Shown in pieces: positions 46,310 through 58,274 of a DNA stretch of 64,000 bases. This stretch comes from Serendipita indica DSM 11827. Lineage: Eukaryota > Basidiomycota > Agaricomycetes > Sebacinales > Serendipitaceae. A program made the translations under genes and the position numbers. The stretch's first letter is position 1. Every line of letters starts with the position of its first letter. The stretch is taken from assembly GCA_910890315.1 (NCBI GenBank), contig CAJVGD010000002.1, forward strand, positions 1,612,001-1,676,000, in the 5' to 3' direction. Below the pieces are notes generated by a model. The model was given only the letters and a program-made list of their open reading frames with translations, made no database searches and was not told the DNA's origin.

Positions 46310-47661
46310 TCAGATTTTACTCGTAGAGGCTTGGTATGGGTTAAACGGCTGATCTTGATATCCTCCATCCTTGAGCTCTGCAGATCAGCCGTCAGCAATT
46401 GTCGACAACAAGTGGAAGATCCCATACGATACTTGGTTGGGGGAAGTGGTACCCCCGGATTCGGTGAATCGTGATCGTGATAGCTCGGTGGTGGCGGTGG
46501 TAGTTCAGGTGGGTCATAATAAGATGAGCCGTGCTTTTTGGGTGGTTCTTCTGCTTCTTCTGCCTTGGATGGGTGCTCCAAGTATGCTTGATCGACGGAA
46601 GCTTGCTTGAGAGGAACGTTGTAACCCATGCCCACTCCATATCCGGTGCCGTTGTCGGTGCGCGAGGGAATCTTCGATGGTCCTGGTTCGTCGTCCCGGT
46701 ATGCGGTCTCACCACGGGGATGCCAGCTGTCGGTAGACGGTCTGGAGTTCCACGCCTCGTCATCACCATTGTTCCCTGCCCGAACGTCATTGAGCATGAT
46801 GTTATTACCCCCATCGTGGGTGGAGTAGATAGAGTGGTACTTCGTATGATCTAGAAGCGATCAGCATAAACGAGAGATGTGGTGAATAATTCGCACCTTC
46901 TCGCTGCGATGCTCCATATTTCGAGAGGACGATTGCGAGATACGTCTGTACAGGGTTTAGAACATCAAGACCATCTTCTCAACCAATCTCCTACCTGAAC
47001 AATAAAGAGAACGATTAATAAAGCGCCCATGGCGCCAAGGGTCGCCCAGCAAAAGATGTTGCAAATCTGCTGCCCCTCTTCAGAGCCAGCGGTTATAGTC
47101 GAACTATCGGTAAAAAAGTCCTTTTTACACTTTTCCACAGCGATATTGTGACGGGCAGCAGAGATGGCGATGTAGGTGGCGGCTACCGAGAAACCCGCGT
47201 AAAGCACAACCATGTTAATGGCGACATAACGACGAAAGAGCGTCGTCTTTTCCTTGAAAACACCCAGGAATCCAACTAGCTGAGCTCCAGCAAACGCATA
47301 GCCTAGGCCACAGAGGATGAAGCTGGCAAATGAGAATGGCACTGCCCCTGCAACGAGTGAAGGAGTAGCAAAGCTTAGGGTTCCTATTGGTTATGAACAT
47401 GTCAGCGCGATGTGGCCTTACTGCTAGAATGCGTGGGCCTGTCACGAACCTACGAGGACCCCGAGGATCTATGAACCAGCGACCAGACAAACGGTCAGCA
47501 CGATGCACGGAACGAAACTCATACAAGAATGCGTACAAATTGCTCAGTCAAGGTCAAATACGCGCCAACGTTTAGAACTGGTATTGCTGCGGAGACTGTT
47601 AGCTGGGCATAGCGAGCCGTGAGCATGAGTACTGACCACAGCAACAATAGTCCCAACCCAT
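46310..47661 (-). CDS. Four-TM membrane protein starting MGWDYCCCAIP
   Basis: Small 5' exons (25 nt and similar) assemble MGWDYCCCAIPVLNVGAYLTL, then ILGVLVGTLSFATPS. Further TM segments: FASFILCGLGYAFAGAQLVGF, VAINMVVLYAGFSVAATYIA and CWATLGAMGALLIVLFIVQ. A cytosolic tail of about 180 residues is Pro/Ser/Gly-rich with a proline run in the middle and, after intron 46378-46427, ends in DGGYQDQPFNPYQAST. The Cys triplet after the N-terminal Gly is a likely palmitoylation site. I associate this layout with an uncharacterised basidiomycete tetraspan family; function unknown. Converges on the LRR gene with 143 bp between stops. Confidence 0.72.
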
Positions 47662-47833
47662 GATGACTAAAATATTCAAACTTTGGTGGCCTCTGGAAAA
47701 CCTAGGGGAACGAGGTAGAGTCCAAGAAAGGCGAGGACGGATGTCGTTCGGGATGCAACTGATGTGGCCTTCATTAATGACCTAGCAGCGGCGAAATACT
47801 TATATAGGCCCGTAATATACACCTAAGTACCAA

Positions 47834-49350
47834 TCATAGCTTGGCCCCTCTCTTTGCCAGCACCGAGCCGCGAATGCTCAGATCATCGAGAATCTCCTCA
47901 GACCCACCACCAACAACGAATACACGCATATCTCGGCTCAGTTGCTCGACCACTTTGCCCTTGCCATCCCTGGTCATCCCTAGCCCACCGAAGATCATTT
48001 GAGCCTCTCTTACGCACGATTCGAGGACCTAGACACCGAATCAGAAAGTGCAAGGGAAGTGGAGGTTGGTCGTACGCGTGCAGCCTGGACCTTTACCAGC
48101 GCAATCCTGGCACCGACAGACGCCTGTTCGTATGCATTAGGAGTGGTTTTGATATGCCACGCAATCTCCTCGATCCATGCATGACAGCTTTCAACAGCTC
48201 TAATCATCTATAGGGGTTCAATGGCAAGACCAATTACTTTCATACCGCGTACCGATGCAAACTTGGCACGAATGATTTGATGACTCATGAGCGGCTTTCC
48301 AAAGGTCTTTCTCGCCATTGCATGCTTCCACGCCTCCTCGATACAGTTTCGTGCGAGGCGGATGCTCATGACAGCCAAGTTGAATCGTTCTGGGTTAAAG
48401 TTGGCCATCACATACTTGAAACCATGTCCTTCCTTTCCAATCAGGTTTCCCACTGGTACTTTGACGTCCTTGAGCTCGAAAAAGGTTGATCCCGAAGCAC
48501 GCAGGCCAGAAACGTTGATCCGTCGACGTTTGACCCCCGGGCTGTCGAGTGGGATGACAAGGAGAGAGATTCCACTGGCTCGGGAATCTATAGGTCCTGT
48601 TCTGACGGCAGCTGTCATGTAGTCTGCCCACAGCCCTCCCGTGATCCACTTTTTGCTACCGCTAACCTACACGAACATAAATTGATGTACAATGATAGAG
48701 ATGAGAATCTACAGTGTAGTAACGCTTGTCGTCTGAAAGAACCGCTGTAGTACGAATGCCAGCCACGTCTGAACCTGCTTCTGGCTCGGTGATTCCTAGA
48801 CACCACCGTTCTTTCGCCTCTGAGGCACTTGGCAGAAACCTTTGTTTTTGTTCCTCGGAGCCAAAGTAAAGCACAGGCGAAAGACCAATTCCATGGCCGG
48901 CATACATGCCCCAAATAACACCGGTGCACGGGCAGCGGTGTGCTTCCTCTTGCAACTACTGAATATGTCAGATAGTCATGTTTGGTAACTCGAGCTTTGA
49001 CGTGCAATAATGGCGTGAAATATATCCATCTCGTCCGTCTTTGCCTGTCCCGGAGCGCGGTACTTGTCCGGCAAGAGAGGATCGTCCACGAGCGATTTGC
49101 AAGTTTCAACAAGGCCTTTCAAAGGTCAGAAGTAGATCGTCTACAGTACCGACGAAGCAAGCCTCTTTCGGAATTTCACCTACGGGCACGTCAAGTTGGT
49201 CCCCGCAAATTCTACTCACATACCAGCTTCTTCCCATTCTTCAGCATGAGGAAATATCTCGTTCTCATAGAAGTTTCGCGCCTGGCGCTGCAAAGCGCGG
49301 TGGCTGTCGGTATAATAACTGTCGAGCGCGTGAGAAGGGGAAAGAATCAT
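47834..49350 (-). CDS. Acyl-CoA dehydrogenase with peroxisomal AKL C-terminus
   Basis: N-terminus ALDSYYTDSHRALQRQARNF and EIFPHAEEWEEAGEIPKE match the helical start of the family. ACAD signature 1 is CLGITEPEAGSDVAGIRT; then SGSKKWITGGLWADYM, GFKYVMANFNPERF and RKTFGKPLMSHQIIRAKFAS. Signature 2 region: AQMIFGGLGMTRDG and VFVVGGGSEEILDDL. The last three residues are AKL, a type 1 peroxisomal targeting signal, and no mitochondrial presequence is seen, so peroxisomal beta-oxidation is likely. About eight exons; introns fix the frame near 48229, 48660 and 48960. The start at 49350 is the first ATG in frame but an upstream exon cannot be excluded. Same strand as the ML-domain gene. Confidence 0.82.
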
Positions 49351-49591
49351 GTGGTAGCGCGTCTAACGGCGAGGAAAGCGTCGCCCAAGATGGTTCTGCA
49401 AATGGACTAGACATTCACTGCAAAAGTTCAGGTAAAGTCGGTCGTGGTCAGGTCGAAGTTGGCTCCACCATGAGAGGTCGATCGCAAGGGACATTACGTA
49501 TAGTTCAAATCGCATGTATGATACAAGCAGAGTACGAAGATCATTCTTCGGATGCAAAATGACGCTCACAAGACGTAACTCCGTTGTGGGT

Positions 49592-50372
49592 TTACCACAA
49601 TCCTCCTCTGTGAGGTGTGAAGTCGACCTGAAAGCATTTAGATAGAAGATTCTTGGCACACAAACTACTTGCCTTAATGTTAACGCATACAGCGTCCTCG
49701 TCGTCGGGGCTGTAGGCACGAACATTGACGGAAAACTTGGCTGCACAAAGGTAAACGTCAGAATAAAAGAATAAAAGGAACGAGCGCACCAGGAGGAATC
49801 TCCTTTGGAAGGGATACAGTTTGTACAACAGTATACTCTCCAGGCTCAACGGGGCATTGAATTGTCGCATTCGCGTTGCGACTAACGGTCGTGAGCGTCA
49901 AATTCACGGCCAGAGATGACAAGCTTACGCCTCTTCACAGACATCAAATCGCTTCTGGAGCAACTTGATGAGCCCAATCTTGACGAGGACGTCCGCATAT
50001 GTGCCTTCCTGATGACGACGAGTCAGCTGCATGTTACAAAGAGTCAAATAGAGCACACACGTCAAGGGTCTGCTTGACATAACCTTTGGCAGTAACTTCC
50101 AAATCTTCACCGGGCTTGGGCGGGTCCGGTTTGATGGAGATGGAATGGAGCTCGATAAGGTCGTCGGGTGAGCCTGCAAAGAGGAAACAAGATGAGCAAA
50201 ACCAGCTCTGCGTCTTCATGACTTGTAGTGAACGGCGCCTACCGCAATCCTCATACGACCAACGCTCAGGAGGAGCCAGAGGCATCGCGTTCTCTGCATT
50301 TTTCTGAACGATAACAGACCCAGCAACAATTTGGGCGCCCAAAAAGGCCGTCAACAGCAGCTTTGACAACAT
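49592..50372 (-). CDS. Secreted ML-domain (NPC2/phosphatidylglycerol transfer-like) lipid-binding protein
   Basis: Signal peptide LLLTAFLGAQIVAGS, then WSYEDCG and LIELHSISIKPDPPKPGEDL, the start of ML domains. Further: VTAKGYVKQTLDEGTYADV, KIGLIKLLQKRFDVCEEA, then NATIQCPVEPGEYTVVQTVSLP and a final exon with DFTPHRGGLW. Six short exons. Fungal members such as yeast Npc2 move sterols or phospholipids in the vacuole lumen or are secreted. The cysteines expected for the fold (in EDCG, DVCEEA, IQCP and AVCVNI) are present. The stop is TAA at 49592-49594. Confidence 0.82.
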
Positions 50373-50473
50373 GGCGAGGTGTAGGCAAGGTCCAAGTGAC
50401 GCAAGTTGAGCGAATATGGGGCAGGTCGGAGGTTCGGATCTTTGCGCGCAAGGTCACGAGGAGTTTATCTGAA

Positions 50474-50719
50474 TTATTTTATTAATTTATTATCGCTCGT
50501 CGCTCGTCTCAGTTGGTCCTGGTGGCTTTGAGCCGCTTGCCCTCGACCTCTTCCTCCAAGACGACGAATAAACATTGCCAACAGGCAAAATATCCACGAA
50601 AATACAACGAAAAGAGACAAAAGTCGCACATTGCGTTGAAGATTCTCGCCAGGCTCAAAGATATACGGCGCCTTGGGCCATGAATAGGAAATTCTAGGCT
50701 CCAAGCTCATCATCCACAT
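50474..50719 (-). CDS. 81-residue single-pass membrane protein, unknown
   Basis: Uninterrupted frame from ATG 50719. After a polar start (WPKAPYIFEPGENLQRN) comes one TM helix, LLSLFVVFSWIFCLLAMFI, followed by a basic RRLGGRGRGQ and a Gln-rich tail. The positive-inside rule places the tail in the cytosol or matrix. It lies between the ML-domain gene and a rightward gene whose start codon is 3 bp away. I do not recognise the family; ATGs at 50713 and 50710 are alternative starts. Confidence 0.5.
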   Translation of the reverse strand: MWMMSLEPRISYSWPKAPYIFEPGENLQRNVRLLSLFVVFSWIFCLLAMFIRRLGGRGRGQAAQSHQDQLRRATSDNKLIK

Positions 50720-50722
50720 TCT

Positions 50723-51642
50723 ATGCGTCACAAGAAACCCGTCAAAAAGCACCCAGCAAAGCGTGGTACACCTGCCACGCCGGTCCAGACTCAGCACTCC
50801 AACCAGACACCTGAAGCAACCACTCACAACGCTCACGACGAACCAAAACACTCTGCTCCATCATCAGTCTCCCACGAGGACTCACGACCAAGCTCCCCAA
50901 GCACGAATGCTTCCAAGACGTCCTTTGTCCGACCTTCTTTAGCTCTAACGAAACTCGCGCACGAGCAAACACAGATGCACGACTACTCCTATCCAGAAGA
51001 CGGCTACGAACACGGCCACGAACCGCACGAGGACGAGCCCTACACGCCCTCGGATCCATACTTTACCCCCGCGTCGCGCGAAAAGGGCGTCGGCGACTGG
51101 CTCACGCAGTGGGAGCACATGAACTACCCTGGGATGGAACTTGCGGATCCGCAATTCATCGAAACGTGGGAATTCCATCTAAGACTGCGCCTCGAACAAG
51201 CGTACCCACGCATGTGCTACTTTTTCCTCTGCGACAAGAAGCTATTCGTGCTCGTGACGCTGCTTACGCTGAGAAGGATGGCAAAAGCAGAAGGTCTGAC
51301 GGGTAGACCGGTCGGAAAGTCGAAGCAGGACAGGCAATTTGTGGACAAGATTGCACAGTGCATGAGGGATGCAGAGCTGAGATATGACAAGGATGAAGAG
51401 TGGATGACTTGGTGGCGCGAGACGCTACTAACGGTTCAAGGCGGATTGCAGAGGGGGTGGCTATCAGCCGATTCACCGGTGAGTGCCTTTTTGACGGGCG
51501 CAAGGACGGCGACGACGAGACTGAACATGAAGGACAGAATATTGTATATGCCAAGGACATTATGAAGCTGTATCGACGATTCGCAAAGATTGCCAAACGT
51601 TTGGCAGAAGCAGAGGTAGAGAGTCACGATGTTCACGTTTAG
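50723..51642 (+). CDS. Conserved-looking cytosolic protein, unknown
   Basis: Two exons, 50723-51478 and 51538-51642 (intron 58 nt, GTGAGT...GACAG). The N-terminal about 110 residues are disordered (His/Pro/Ser/Glu-rich; first residues very basic, MRHKKPVKKHPAKRG). The rest is a mostly helical domain with WLTQWEHMNYPGMELADP, WEFHLRLRLEQAYPRMCYFF and WMTWWRETLLTVQGGLQRGW, ending NIVYAKDIMKLYRRFAKIAK. No known motif. It converges on the enoyl-CoA hydratase with 58 bp between stops. Confidence 0.72.
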
Positions 51643-51700
51643 TATTGGTTGTATGTCCACCAGAGTTGGCTTTCCATTGATTTCATTGATGTCTCCGCTT

Positions 51701-52898
51701 TTACGAGTTTGTAAACGTCGGCTTGCGTTTCTCCGCAAAGGCAGACATGCCTCGTAGTGCGTCAGCTGCATTTCCCCCGGCGGTATGTGAGTTGAGGAAA
51801 AGCATTCACCTTCCTTTTGGTCGTTGGTCGCGAATAGACTGTGGAAGATGCGTCGCTCGAGGCGCAGGCCCTCGGAGAGCGGGAGGTCCAGGGCTACGAG
51901 CGATGAGTCTCAGGATGTGAGGGTTTGATCGGCGGGCCGGGATACATACCCGCGTTAACTGCCTCCTTTGCGGCCTGGGTCGCGAGCTGGCCGAAACCTG
52001 CGATTTTGGACGCCATGTCCAACGCCTCTTGGACGACTGGCAAGTGCTCGTCCCCGTCCTTCTTTTCAGTGCGGACGACGCGACTGACGACGCCCCAGCG
52101 CTCGGCCTCGTCTGCATCAAATTGGCGGCCAGTCAAGACAAGCTCCATTGCTCTACTCTTGCCCACGATACCGGCAAGACGCTGTGTACCACCACCTGTA
52201 CAGAATCGAGAACGTGTTAGAGGCTGGCGGACCTCGTGGAGGACGGAAGGTTTTACCTCCTGGTATGACGCCCAAGGTGATCTCTGGCAATCCAAACTTT
52301 GCAGTAGGGGATGCCAATATGATGTCGCACCTGGAAAAGGTCAGAGGGCCCGAGCTAGGTAAGGGCTGGTTCTCCGGTAACACAATAAGCTGCACTAACA
52401 TGAGAGCGAGCTCGGCTCCGCCCCCGAGGGCATACCCGCTGACACTGTGGCGTTGATAAAGGAAGAGGTTGGATCAGAAACCTGGGGAGAAAGATAGGGG
52501 AGGACACACGCGGCGATAATTGGCTTTCGGATCGCTCGCATGGCCGTCCAACTTGCGAGGAAGTCATTTGAATAGACGTCTGCAAATGTCTTGGATTGCA
52601 TTTCCTTGATGTCGGCGCCAGCTGTAAAGGTGGTAAATGTCATTATGTACCCAGTGACTGGGGACGAGGACGGACCAGCAAATGCCTTTTCGCTGCCCGT
52701 AAGGACGACAGCAGAAATATCCTTGTCATCGTTGGCCTGTACGAGTGCCTGGTTTAGCTCGTGAAACAGCGGCGTCGAGAGCGCGTTAAGTTGCTTTGGC
52801 CGGTTGAGCGTGAGTAGCGCCACAGAGGACCTGGGACGAGACACGAGAATATTCTGAAAAGTGCTGGCAGTTGAGAGTGACCGTCTGAAGATGAGCAT
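51701..52898 (-). CDS. ECHS1: Mitochondrial enoyl-CoA hydratase (short-chain)
   Basis: Crotonase-fold enzyme hydrating trans-2-enoyl-CoA in mitochondrial beta-oxidation and amino-acid breakdown. The N-terminus [13 protein letters not shown] is a mitochondrial presequence. Crotonase blocks: [55 protein letters not shown] (oxyanion hole glycine), [20 protein letters not shown] and [15 protein letters not shown]-terminus: [18 protein letters not shown]. About five exons. Start ATG at 52898; stop at 51701. Confidence 0.9.
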
Positions 52899-53989
52899 GG
52901 TTGGTCGAGTGTAAGCAGTGAATTAAGCGCGGATGGCAAGATCCGGCTAAGCCCACGTCCTTTGCCATGTATTCGGCAAATTCACAAAGTGTTAGCAAAT
53001 ATATCCTGCATAATTTCCACGTAATCTGTCCTGTTTAGGAGACTTGAGCCCAGAGTTTTGCAAACAGCAAGGGCTGGATGAACGCAATTTCTAAACATTG
53101 TTCGATATTCCCTCAGGGCTTTTTTGCTTGAGACGCTTGCAACAGTAACGGACGTGTCAAACGAACAGACAGCGCGCTAGACGTGACAGCTCGCCCCGCC
53201 GGTCAATGAACGGCCCACGAGTCGCGGAGACATTTGCGTCGTCAATTTCTGTCGGAATTTCAAAGACATCTGCGGTCCCGCCGGTCGAGCCCTCGTTCGA
53301 TGAGATCCGCCGGGGGCTAGCGAGTGGTCGAAACAAGGAACTCGTCTGCTGTCCAAAGCTCTCTGGCAAGTTTTACAGTTCGTGTTCGACGTGTCTGCCG
53401 GTCCGCGGGGTGCAGGAAACGCCCAAGATCTCTGTGGGCAGCGAATCTCATCGAGGACGACATTTGGGGGTGTGCTCAGATGGTGTAATCGGCAGTGTGA
53501 CGGACTCTAAAGCTTGTTTGCATTTGCGAATGCGGCTCCTGAGCTGATGGGACTGAATACGACTTGTCAGCCCGTTGACGGTAATCGGACGAGGAACCAG
53601 GGCCGCATACAACACTATGAAACTAGATCTCGTTGGCCCAACGCCCAGTCCTCGAGGCAGACGTCAAATACCGTCGATTCGTTTTGCCGAAGGCCCACAG
53701 TCTCCCTTGATCCCCCCGAGAGCGTAAATACCCTCTCGCTCTGTGGCCTTTGGGTTTCTGGTACGCACTTGTGCGTGGTATACGATCCCACAGTCTTCTT
53801 GCCCTTGCTTCTCCACACCTCGCGGCAATTGCATTTCCATCTGTTCTGACGCACCAATCGAATCCCTGCAAACTTGGTGGAGCACTCAGTTTCCGGTAGG
53901 TCAAATTCCACTTTGCCCATTTCACTGCTTCTCCCCCACCACCGCGGCTCACCTTGTTCTCTCCCCCTTCCAAGCTTTCGCACCGTGAC
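52899..53989. promoter_or_regulatory. 1.1-kb divergent intergenic region
   Basis: Between the leftward enoyl-CoA hydratase and the next rightward gene. A few open frames exist but none has splice or family support. A pyrimidine-rich stretch (about 53915-53975) precedes the downstream start. Confidence 0.45.
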
Positions 53990-55961
53990 ATGGCCGCAAA
54001 CACCATCCAGGACGACCCGCTCGCCGTCGCCGCCAATCTCTCTCGCAACAAATTACGCCTCGCCCGTCTCGGTGCCGCTCTCCAGGTGTTGCAAGCAGCA
54101 CCAACGTCTGCAGGCATTCAGCAGAATCAGAAGCACCTCGTCAATCTCCAACATGCCCAGCAGCTTGCACTCGACGATGCTCGTCGACAAATTATTGCCC
54201 TCAGCCGGACACAGGCCACTCTACCCGGCGGTATCCCCAACTGGCACGAGTACATGAACATCCTGCTCAGATATCGGCATCATGGCCATGCTGTTGCACA
54301 TGTACGTCCTCATCTCCCATGCGCATGCCGGCCTCACCTTCCTCAGGCTCAGCCAGACTCGTGGAACGACCAGGTGCTCGAAAGCATAGAATCTACCTAC
54401 AAACCACATGTGAGATTTTACCGGTTCATTCCATTGTGTATATTGACGGTCCCCAGCCCGACATGCTCTCGTCGCATCGACGCGCCATTGAAACAGACGA
54501 CTCGTCTGTCGGGTGTCTCTCACCGGCGAGTGCAGAACACCTCCTCCTATTCGAGGTCCGTATCATGGGTAGTAATGAGGCGGCGCGCTTACTGCTGCTC
54601 AGGAAAGCCAAGTGCCTATTACTAGTGTCGACTTTGCCGAGTCGCCTAGCTCGACCGTATGTCATTGAGCTATCAAACCTTTCTATTTGTTCATCCTCTG
54701 CAGGGCTATGATACTGATCCTGGAACGCCGTACGTCAGCGAGCCGGGGACGGAGACCGACAGCGTCTCGAGCGGGCCCATGTCTCCGACGGTACGTCGCT
54801 TCTGCCCCCCCATCATTCATGGACGCTTCTCATGGCGTCGCTTAGGATGACTTTGTATTCCACGAACTCCCGTCGGGACTCAAGTCACCCTCGCCCTTTG
54901 TTTCCCATCCCCCAGTTCACATCCTCCACCGGCATTTTCTTGCGCCCGCGGAGGCGCCCAAGAGTAAGCCGTTTTCGTACGAGGTACGTACTAGTGGGTC
55001 TGCCACTTCCTTGTTTTCCAACGCCACCCCGCGGCCCTGACGCTCCTTTATCGCCGACAGGACATCCTCGCCCTTTACGACATTTTCGACAAGACCGGCA
55101 TCGAGTATTACATATTCGAACGCAAGCGAGACCCACTTCATCATGGGCATCTCGAGATCAAGAGCTGTCAAAAAGTGGACCTATTGACGCCATTTGTGCA
55201 AATCAGCCGCCGTTTTGTCCGTACGTGCATCCCATCAGACGCCTCTGGAGGTATCTAGACTCACGACAATCGATAGGCCCTAATACGCATACTCAAATTC
55301 CACTCGAAATTCTTCTTAGAATGTCGCGTGTCATTGTCAACTCGTTTGCCTGGTTCGTGCTTTTTTATCCGCGTGTCAGCACGAGGACCTAATGTCTGTA
55401 GGCCTCAACCTGGCGAGACCTGGCGCGAGTTTCTAGGTGCTAGGACGGAGCGCTACCGTCGTGAAAAGGAGGAACTCGACGCACGTGTGCCACCCGAGCT
55501 CCGACGCGCCGAACACGCAGACTTTTGCTACTCGTTCATGATGACCGTGAACGAGTACATTGGATCCAATCCAGCACTCCTGGACTCTGTCATCGATGCT
55601 ACCCGTCTCGTAAGTCAATCTCTTTGATTGTGTGAAGTCGACGCTAATGTCTTTGTAGAGGGAAAATGAAAAGTGGGACTATGTCCTGGCTTATCGATGC
55701 ATCTGGGAGAACCTTGGTGTAAGATCCCATTTGCTGATTCAGAAAGATTATTGACAATTTGCTAGCTCCTGCGCTATGCTCCCCCACACAAGGCGGGCAC
55801 ACCACCTAGTTCGCTCTCTAGAGCCCGCGGTCGGTCTCATGTGAGTGCGGTTGGCGAACGCTCCTTGGACTCAAAGCTGACTGTCCATGTAGAATCAACA
55901 TGGCTTCGTTAGACTCGCTTCCCCGCACGCAGCATGGCCTGCGCACCCAATCTTCGTTTGA
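53990..55961 (+). CDS. Multi-exon protein of unknown function
   Basis: About ten short exons. The first encodes a helical region (NLSRNKLRLARLGAALQVLQ, HAQQLALDDARRQIIALS). A Ser/Thr-rich acidic linker follows (GYDTDPGTPYVSEPGTETDS), then a more conserved-looking region: FVFHELPSGLKSPSP, SYEDILALYDIFDKTGIEYY, KVDLLTPFVQISRRFVRMSR, ERYRREKEELDARVPPEL and CYSFMMTVNEYIGSNPALLD. Splice joins in the middle were inferred by eye, and the last intron (about 55841-55893) decides the C-terminus, so the end at 55961 is approximate. I do not recognise a domain. Confidence 0.62.
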
Positions 55962-56121
55962 GCCATATACCATATAAATGGACTCACAACCTATGTCGTT
56001 CTATCGGCTATTGTCTGTATCATCACACACACGCACAGGATCCTCGGAAGGGTTTCTATGTATCTACTCCATGAGCCATTTCTTCGTTTTCTAATCGACA
56101 TCTGCACCTTGGAACCGTACC

Positions 56122-58274
56122 ATGTTTTCGTATCATCAGAGACCACACTATGTGCCTGGTAAGAACGATAGTGTTCATTGACTGGTCTTTGACATATAAA
56201 AGGACACTATCAAGGACCTCAATGTAAGCACGCGCCGAGCTCGGCTTGTGGAAAGCTCAAGGAATTCGTAGGGTTTGCAGAGCGATTCAACTATGGAATC
56301 GATCCAAATGATCAAATAGATGTAAATATCGACATTTGGGATACATACAACACACGGAGCGAGATTGAAGACACGGATTTTCTGACCGAAACGCTGGGTA
56401 GTATGGACGTGCTTCTCGTCTTCGTACGTTCTCTCAAAGAAACAAAAAGATAGGCTAAACGTCTGCAGGCGGGTCTTCTCTCCGCTGTCGTTACAGCGTT
56501 TATCGTCGAAACGTACAAACTTTTGCAACCAGACCAAAGTGAAATCACCAATCAGCTTCTTATTGCACTTACTCGAAACGAAGCGGCATCACCCGAGACT
56601 ACAGGCAGCAATTTTACTCCGCCGCAGTACGCCGTCCGGGTCAACGCCTTTTTTTTTGCCAGCCTCTTCACAGCATTGCTCAGCGCGCTAGCTGCAATGT
56701 TGCTCAAGCAGTGGATTTCATACTATACCCAGGGCCTCAAGCGCATCTCCTCAAAGCAGATTCGCGCGCGTACTCGGCAGTTTCGATACGACGCTGTTCG
56801 GAGATGGAAACTTGGAGGGGTCGTTGCACTCGTACCCGTCATTCTCCACCTATCCCTCTTCCTATTCTTCGTCGGACTCATCGACCTTCTCTTCTCAATC
56901 AACCCAAAAGTCGCTGGTATTGCGATTGCACTTGTCGCTTGCACCGGTGTATTCTACGTCTTCACCAATCTAGCAACGTTGGTGTCAGAGAGTGCACCGT
57001 TTCATTCGCCGATTGCAGAAGGGTTTCGGAATCTGGCGTATCATGTGAGGCGTTGGATCTTGCTCTCACATAGTCGACATATGACTCCACGAGACGAGGA
57101 AAAGGCGGGAGATGAGGCGGTAGAAAACCCGGCGGACCTCACCTTTCGAAGCGACGAACCACAGGCGGTGCTCATTCGACAAACGCGAACGCTAGATGTC
57201 GACGTCGTCATCCAGCTCATGGAAGACGCAGACAAAACGACAGAGGCGTACATCATCAACCAATGCTTTGAGAAGCTAATGACTTTCAATTTCATTGCAA
57301 GCAAGAACCCATCCACCTTTTTCCGACCATCCATCCCTCGCATCTTTCATCAAATGTCGGATACGTGTGTGACCAAAGATCGACAGAAACTGCTGCGGGG
57401 ACGAGTCGATGAGGCCATTCTCCTCTGTCGGTTTCTCGACTGGTATCTTTCCATGCAACAAACTGCGCAGGAAAAGGAGTGGCTAGGTCGTCGTTTCATG
57501 CGCTCAGAAACAACAATGCCAAGGTTGCTACGCGACCAAGGCATAACAAATCAGGACTTTCAAGCAATCCTACGAGGACAAACCGCATACTGTCGACTCC
57601 AACGTCTTCTCCAGCCAGACTCCGGGTCCTGTTCTGTCTGTTTAACGGATTCTAGTACCGTGTTTGAGCAGATTGACAAGATAGCAGACCAAACCCCTAA
57701 CGAGGCATCATTCTCCGACGCATTGAATCGATTTATGCTGCTCCTCACGGACTGCATATCAAATTACCTGCGGGATACAACTCCGGGTGTGGACCGTGCG
57801 AGTCTGGTTTCGAAGATAATCGAGCAAGCGAAGAAACTGGTTGCAAAGACTGGCGCAAATCCAACGTGCTATCAGCCAATCCTGAATCATCTGTCGAGAC
57901 AGAACTATGCAGACAATCCTCTTGCGGAACAGTGGAAAACGTCTCTCATCGATACGATCAAGGAGAGCGCTCGGCCTGATCTCTTCTCCCCTGATGGGGA
58001 GTGGCTTCCCCCGCCACGAGCCCCACGACCCCCATCTCCTCCCTTTTTCCAACGTGTCGAACCATGGCCAAATGAAGAGGAACCAGATTTCCGCCCACTT
58101 CGACGATCTTCCTCTGTTGAAAGGGATATTATCATCCCGAGCGTAGGCCCAAGGATAGAAGATAGATATGAACAATCGCCGATGGTTCCACTTTCTCCGC
58201 ACCACAGGCGAACATATTATATGCCACCGCACCAAGGGCATGCGCTGTTCTATCCTCGTCCAAGGAGAATGTAA
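56122..58274 (+). CDS. DUF6535-type membrane protein, copy A
   Basis: Exons 56122-56158, 56203-56423 and 56469-58274 give 687 residues. The N-terminal conserved region reads WDTYNTRSEIEDTDFLTET then SMDVLLVF, running into four TM segments: AGLLSAVVTAFIVETYKLL, FFFASLFTALLSALAAMLLK, VVALVPVILHLSLFLFFVGL and GIAIALVACTGVFYVFTNL. A large cytosolic helical region of about 400 residues follows (QLMEDADKTTEAYIINQCFE, AILLCRFLDWYLSMQQTAQE). This architecture is what I know as DUF6535, expanded in Agaricomycetes. Biological role unknown. Copies A and C are much more alike than either is to B. Confidence 0.85.

Noticed and set aside
53206-53547. 113-codon frame upstream of the gene at 53990
   Set aside because: No motif, no splice continuity to the next gene and no support on either side.
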